DNA of 64,000 nucleotides, from assembly GCA_913020445.1 (NCBI GenBank), contig CAJWAR010000010.1:28752-92751 (forward strand), written 5' to 3'. Under the pieces are notes generated by a model that was given only the letters and a program-made list of their open reading frames with translations, did not search any database and had not been told where the DNA came from. Below, in pieces: positions 61,985-64,000 of the stretch (positions within the stretch are counted from its first letter, which is position 1; the number at the start of each line of letters is the position of its first letter). The position numbers and the translations under genes are program-made. This DNA is from an uncultured Rhodospirillaceae bacterium. GTDB lineage: Bacteria > Pseudomonadota > Alphaproteobacteria > Rhodospirillales > UBA2165.

Positions 61985-63115
61985 TTTGGGGCAAAAGGGG
62001 TTATCAAAATTACATCAGCCAGCGACAACAACGAGATAAAAAACGGCCTTTCGTATAAAGATTCCGGGGTTGATATCGACGCCGGAGAGGCTCTTGTCGA
62101 GGCTATTAAGCCTCTCGCCAAGTCAACCGACCGGCCCGGTGTGGCGGGAAGTCTCGGCGGTTTTGGCGGCTTGTTTGACCTTAAAGCAGCAGGTTTTGAA
62201 GACCCGATTTTGATCGCTGCCACCGATGGCGTCGGCACCAAACTCAAAATCGCGCACGAGGTCGGTATTCACGACACCGTCGGCATTGATCTCGTTGCCA
62301 TGTGCGTTAATGATCTGGTCGTGCAAGGAGCGGAGCCGTTATTTTTCCTGGATTATTTCGCCACCGGCAAGCTTGATACCGAAGCCGCCGCCAATGTCGT
62401 CAAAGGGATTGCCGAAGGCTGCCGGCAATCGGGCTCGGCCTTGATCGGTGGCGAGACAGCGGAAATGCCCGGCATGTATGCGCCAGGTGATTATGATCTT
62501 GCCGGCTTTAGCGTTGGCGCGGCGGAACGGGGCACGCTGCTGCCAAGTGATGACATTCAAGCCCATGACGTGGTCTTAGGGCTGGCTTCCAACGGTCTGC
62601 ATTCAAATGGCTTCTCCTTGGTGCGCAAAGTTGTCGAGGTTGAAGGTCTTAAATTTGAGGCGCCCGCGCCTTTTGATGCGTCTCGCCCGCTCGGTGAGGC
62701 ATTGCTTGATCCGACACGGATTTACGTCAAAAGCTGCCTCGCGGCGATTAAAGCCGGTGGTGTCAAAGCCCAGAAAGTTAAAGCGCTCGCCCACATCACC
62801 GGCGGCGGGTTGATCGAAAATATTCCGCGGGTGTTAACCGGCAATCTCGGTGTCGATCTTTACGCCAAGTCCTGGGATTTACCGGCCGTGTTCCCGTGGC
62901 TCGCCAAAGCGGGTGGTATTGCGCCCCCTGAAATGGCGCGCACGTTCAACTGCGGCATTGGCATGGTGCTGATCGCCTCACCGGATCAGGCGGCTGATAT
63001 TCAGGAAATTCTTCGTCAGCACGGCGAAACCGTGACCCCGATTGGTGAAGTCATCGAGCGATCCGAAGGCGAAAAAGTTATCGTCCACGATATTGAGGAT
63101 GCCTGGAAAGTATGA
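61985..63115 (+). CDS. purM: Phosphoribosylformylglycinamidine cyclo-ligase
   Basis: AIR synthetase, step 5 of purine synthesis. Its N-terminal core ([34 protein letters not shown]) and [23 protein letters not shown], and [15 protein letters not shown] are intact. No in-frame ATG or GTG precedes this conserved region; the first GTG is inside it at 62141. Between the upstream stop (61976) and the core only TTG 61985 and ATT 62009 are plausible. TTG has a weak site; ATT follows AAAAGGGG at good distance and gives a typical N-terminus of 14 residues. I list TTG (376 residues) as the conventional choice. Stop overlaps purN as ATGA. Confidence 0.9.
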   Translation, partial: FGAKGVIKITSASDNNEIKNGLSYKDSGVDIDAGEALVEAIKPLAKSTDRPGVAGSLGGFGGLFDLKAAGFEDPILIAATDGVGTKLKIAHEVGIHDTVGIDLVAMCVNDLVVQGAEPLFFLDYFATGKLDTEAAANVVKGIAEGCRQSGSALIGGETAEMPGMYAPGDYDLAGFSVGAAERGTLLPSDDIQAHDVVLGLASNGLHSNGFSLVRKVVEVEGLKFEAPAPFDASRPLGEALLDPTRIYVKSCLAAIKAGGVKAQKVKALAHITGGGLIENIPRVLTGNLGVDLYAKSWDLPAVFPWLAKAGGIAPPEMARTFNCGIGMVLIASPDQAADIQEILRQHGETVTPIGEVIERSEGEKVIVHDIEDAWKV

Positions 63116-63765
63116 GCAGCAAACTTAAGCTCGGTGTTTTAATTTCGGGACGCGGCAGCAATCTGCAATCGCTGATCGACGCGACGCAGGATGACAGCTT
63201 TCCGGCCGAGATTGTTACGGTTATCTCGAACGTGCCAGGCGTCGCGGGGCTCGACCGTGCTGCCAAAGCGGGCATTGCGACCACCGTCATTAATCATAAA
63301 GACTTTGAGGACCGCGAGCCGTTTGAGGATGTCCTCCATGACGCGCTCAATGAAGCTGGTGTGGAACTGGTGTGTCTCGCCGGCTTTATGCGCATACTAA
63401 CGGATGGTTTTGTCAGTCGCTGGCTGGATAAATTAATCAATATTCACCCCTCGCTATTGCCGTCATTCAGGGGTCTCCATACCCATGAGCGGGCGATTGA
63501 AGCCGGTGTGCGCTTTTCCGGCTGCACCATTCACTTCGTCCGCCCGGCAATGGATGATGGGCCGATTATCGCTCAGACCGCCGTGCCAATCCGCCACGAC
63601 GATACACCGGATGCCCTCGCCGCCCGGATATTGGTGGAAGAGCATAAAATCTATCCCTTGGCCGTCAGATTGATCGCCGAAGGCCGGGTCTCTATTGAGG
63701 ATTCTCTGGTCAAAATAAAAGACGCCGTCAATCCTGACGGCACCACGATAAATCCCGAAAACTAG
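63112..63765 (+). CDS. purN: Phosphoribosylglycinamide formyltransferase
   Basis: A 217-residue GART that formylates GAR with 10-formyl-THF in purine synthesis. The N-terminal [17 protein letters not shown], the catalytic region [30 protein letters not shown] (Asn/His) and [21 protein letters not shown] match the family. It overlaps purM by four bases, giving a purM-purN unit. Confidence 0.96.
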   Translation: MSSKLKLGVLISGRGSNLQSLIDATQDDSFPAEIVTVISNVPGVAGLDRAAKAGIATTVINHKDFEDREPFEDVLHDALNEAGVELVCLAGFMRILTDGFVSRWLDKLINIHPSLLPSFRGLHTHERAIEAGVRFSGCTIHFVRPAMDDGPIIAQTAVPIRHDDTPDALAARILVEEHKIYPLAVRLIAEGRVSIEDSLVKIKDAVNPDGTTINPEN

Positions 63766-63787
63766 GGCCTTAGGCTTTTTGGCCGAC

Positions 63788-63880
63788 AATGTCCGCTTTC
63801 GAGGGTAAAGCGAACATCAATCACATAGGTGCAAAGAGTCCGCTTGTAGCCAGAAGAGGACATGAGGACGCCGGGTGATA
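63788..63880 (+). repeat. Possible degenerate dispersed repeat after purN
   Basis: The stretch starting ATGTCCGCTTTCGAGGG and containing GTCCGCTTG resembles, from memory, short repeats scattered through alphaproteobacterial genomes. A 29-codon frame runs through it but is not gene-like. The rest of the sequence to 64000 shows nothing clear. Confidence 0.25.
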
Positions 63881-64000
63881 TCCCGCGTTTTTCCGAAATG
63901 GGATGAACGAAAATCCTTTTGCCTTCGCCCTTGTACGCCTACCGTTAAAATACAGCCGCAACGTACTCCTTCCTTTCATAATAACCTTAAATATTGTAGG

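Noticed and set aside
1..64000. CRISPR arrays, tRNA or rRNA genes, phage or secretion clusters
   Set aside because: No regularly spaced repeats, no cloverleaf-type sequences and no hallmark genes were seen while reading through the window.

Overview
The window reads as chromosomal DNA from an alphaproteobacterium, most likely a marine or aquatic Rhodospirillales-like lineage. Evidence is the gene order: histone-deacetylase-like protein, xseB, ispA, dxs, tlyA in one run; purN, purM, DUF2066, a CDP-alcohol phosphatidyltransferase, an AI-2E permease and hdaA, then ppk, ppx, rnd and aspS. HdaA and an EipB-type envelope protein are alphaproteobacterial, and two tandem TRAP transporters fit an aquatic life. 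The assignment is an inference from gene order and protein families. I see no rRNA, tRNA, CRISPR array, prophage or complete insertion sequence. Almost all of the sequence is coding.

Layout. 1-5.9 kb: an SDR / PLP-desulfhydrase / TSUP-exporter operon, an SRAP DNA-damage protein, a tandem universal stress protein, a cation diffusion facilitator and pdxH. 6.1-15.1 kb: a glycine-zipper lipoprotein, a U32 tRNA-hydroxylation-type protein, fabI, aroC, an AhpD-like enzyme, a Cys-cluster protein bracketed by two related palindromic repeats, YbjQ, a flavin monooxygenase and a divergent arylsulfotransferase-like protein, then a heavily structured probable ncRNA ending in a strong terminator. 15.2-20.2 kb: the isoprenoid operon (xseB-ispA-dxs-tlyA) with an HDAC-family gene upstream, divergent from an IclR regulator. 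21.3-28.9 kb: an RND efflux pair whose adaptor carries three copies of an unusual helical repeat, followed by a BigR/SqrR-like persulfide-sensing ArsR regulator, a persulfide dioxygenase-rhodanese fusion and another metallo-beta-lactamase-fold protein.

29-36.5 kb: conserved hypotheticals, a ROK kinase joined directly to dinB, an EipB-like protein, a diguanylate cyclase with a good sigma-54 promoter that overlaps an unknown gene, and a lipoprotein. 36.5-48.4 kb: aspS, a RutE-like reductase, a metallophosphoesterase, an ArsM-like methyltransferase lacking a key cysteine, two complete TRAP systems in tandem and rnd. 48.4-52.1 kb: ppx and ppk (polyphosphate turnover). 52.3-58.3 kb: sixA, a PAS/GAF/GGDEF/EAL protein, a MITE-like repeat and an ArnT-like glycosyltransferase, all on the opposite strand from the conserved cluster they interrupt. 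58.3-63.8 kb: hdaA, AI-2E permease, CDP-alcohol phosphatidyltransferase and DUF2066 in a tightly overlapping operon, divergent from purM-purN.

The items most worth a second look are the multi-hairpin RNA upstream of the tlyA terminator, the triple repeat in the RND adaptor beside a sulfur-sensing regulator and persulfide dioxygenase, the sigma-54 promoter of the diguanylate cyclase, the palindromic repeats around the Cys-cluster gene and at the end of the SRAP gene, and the MITE-like element that donates an upstream start codon to the glycosyltransferase. I found no convincing new multi-gene defence or biosynthetic system.
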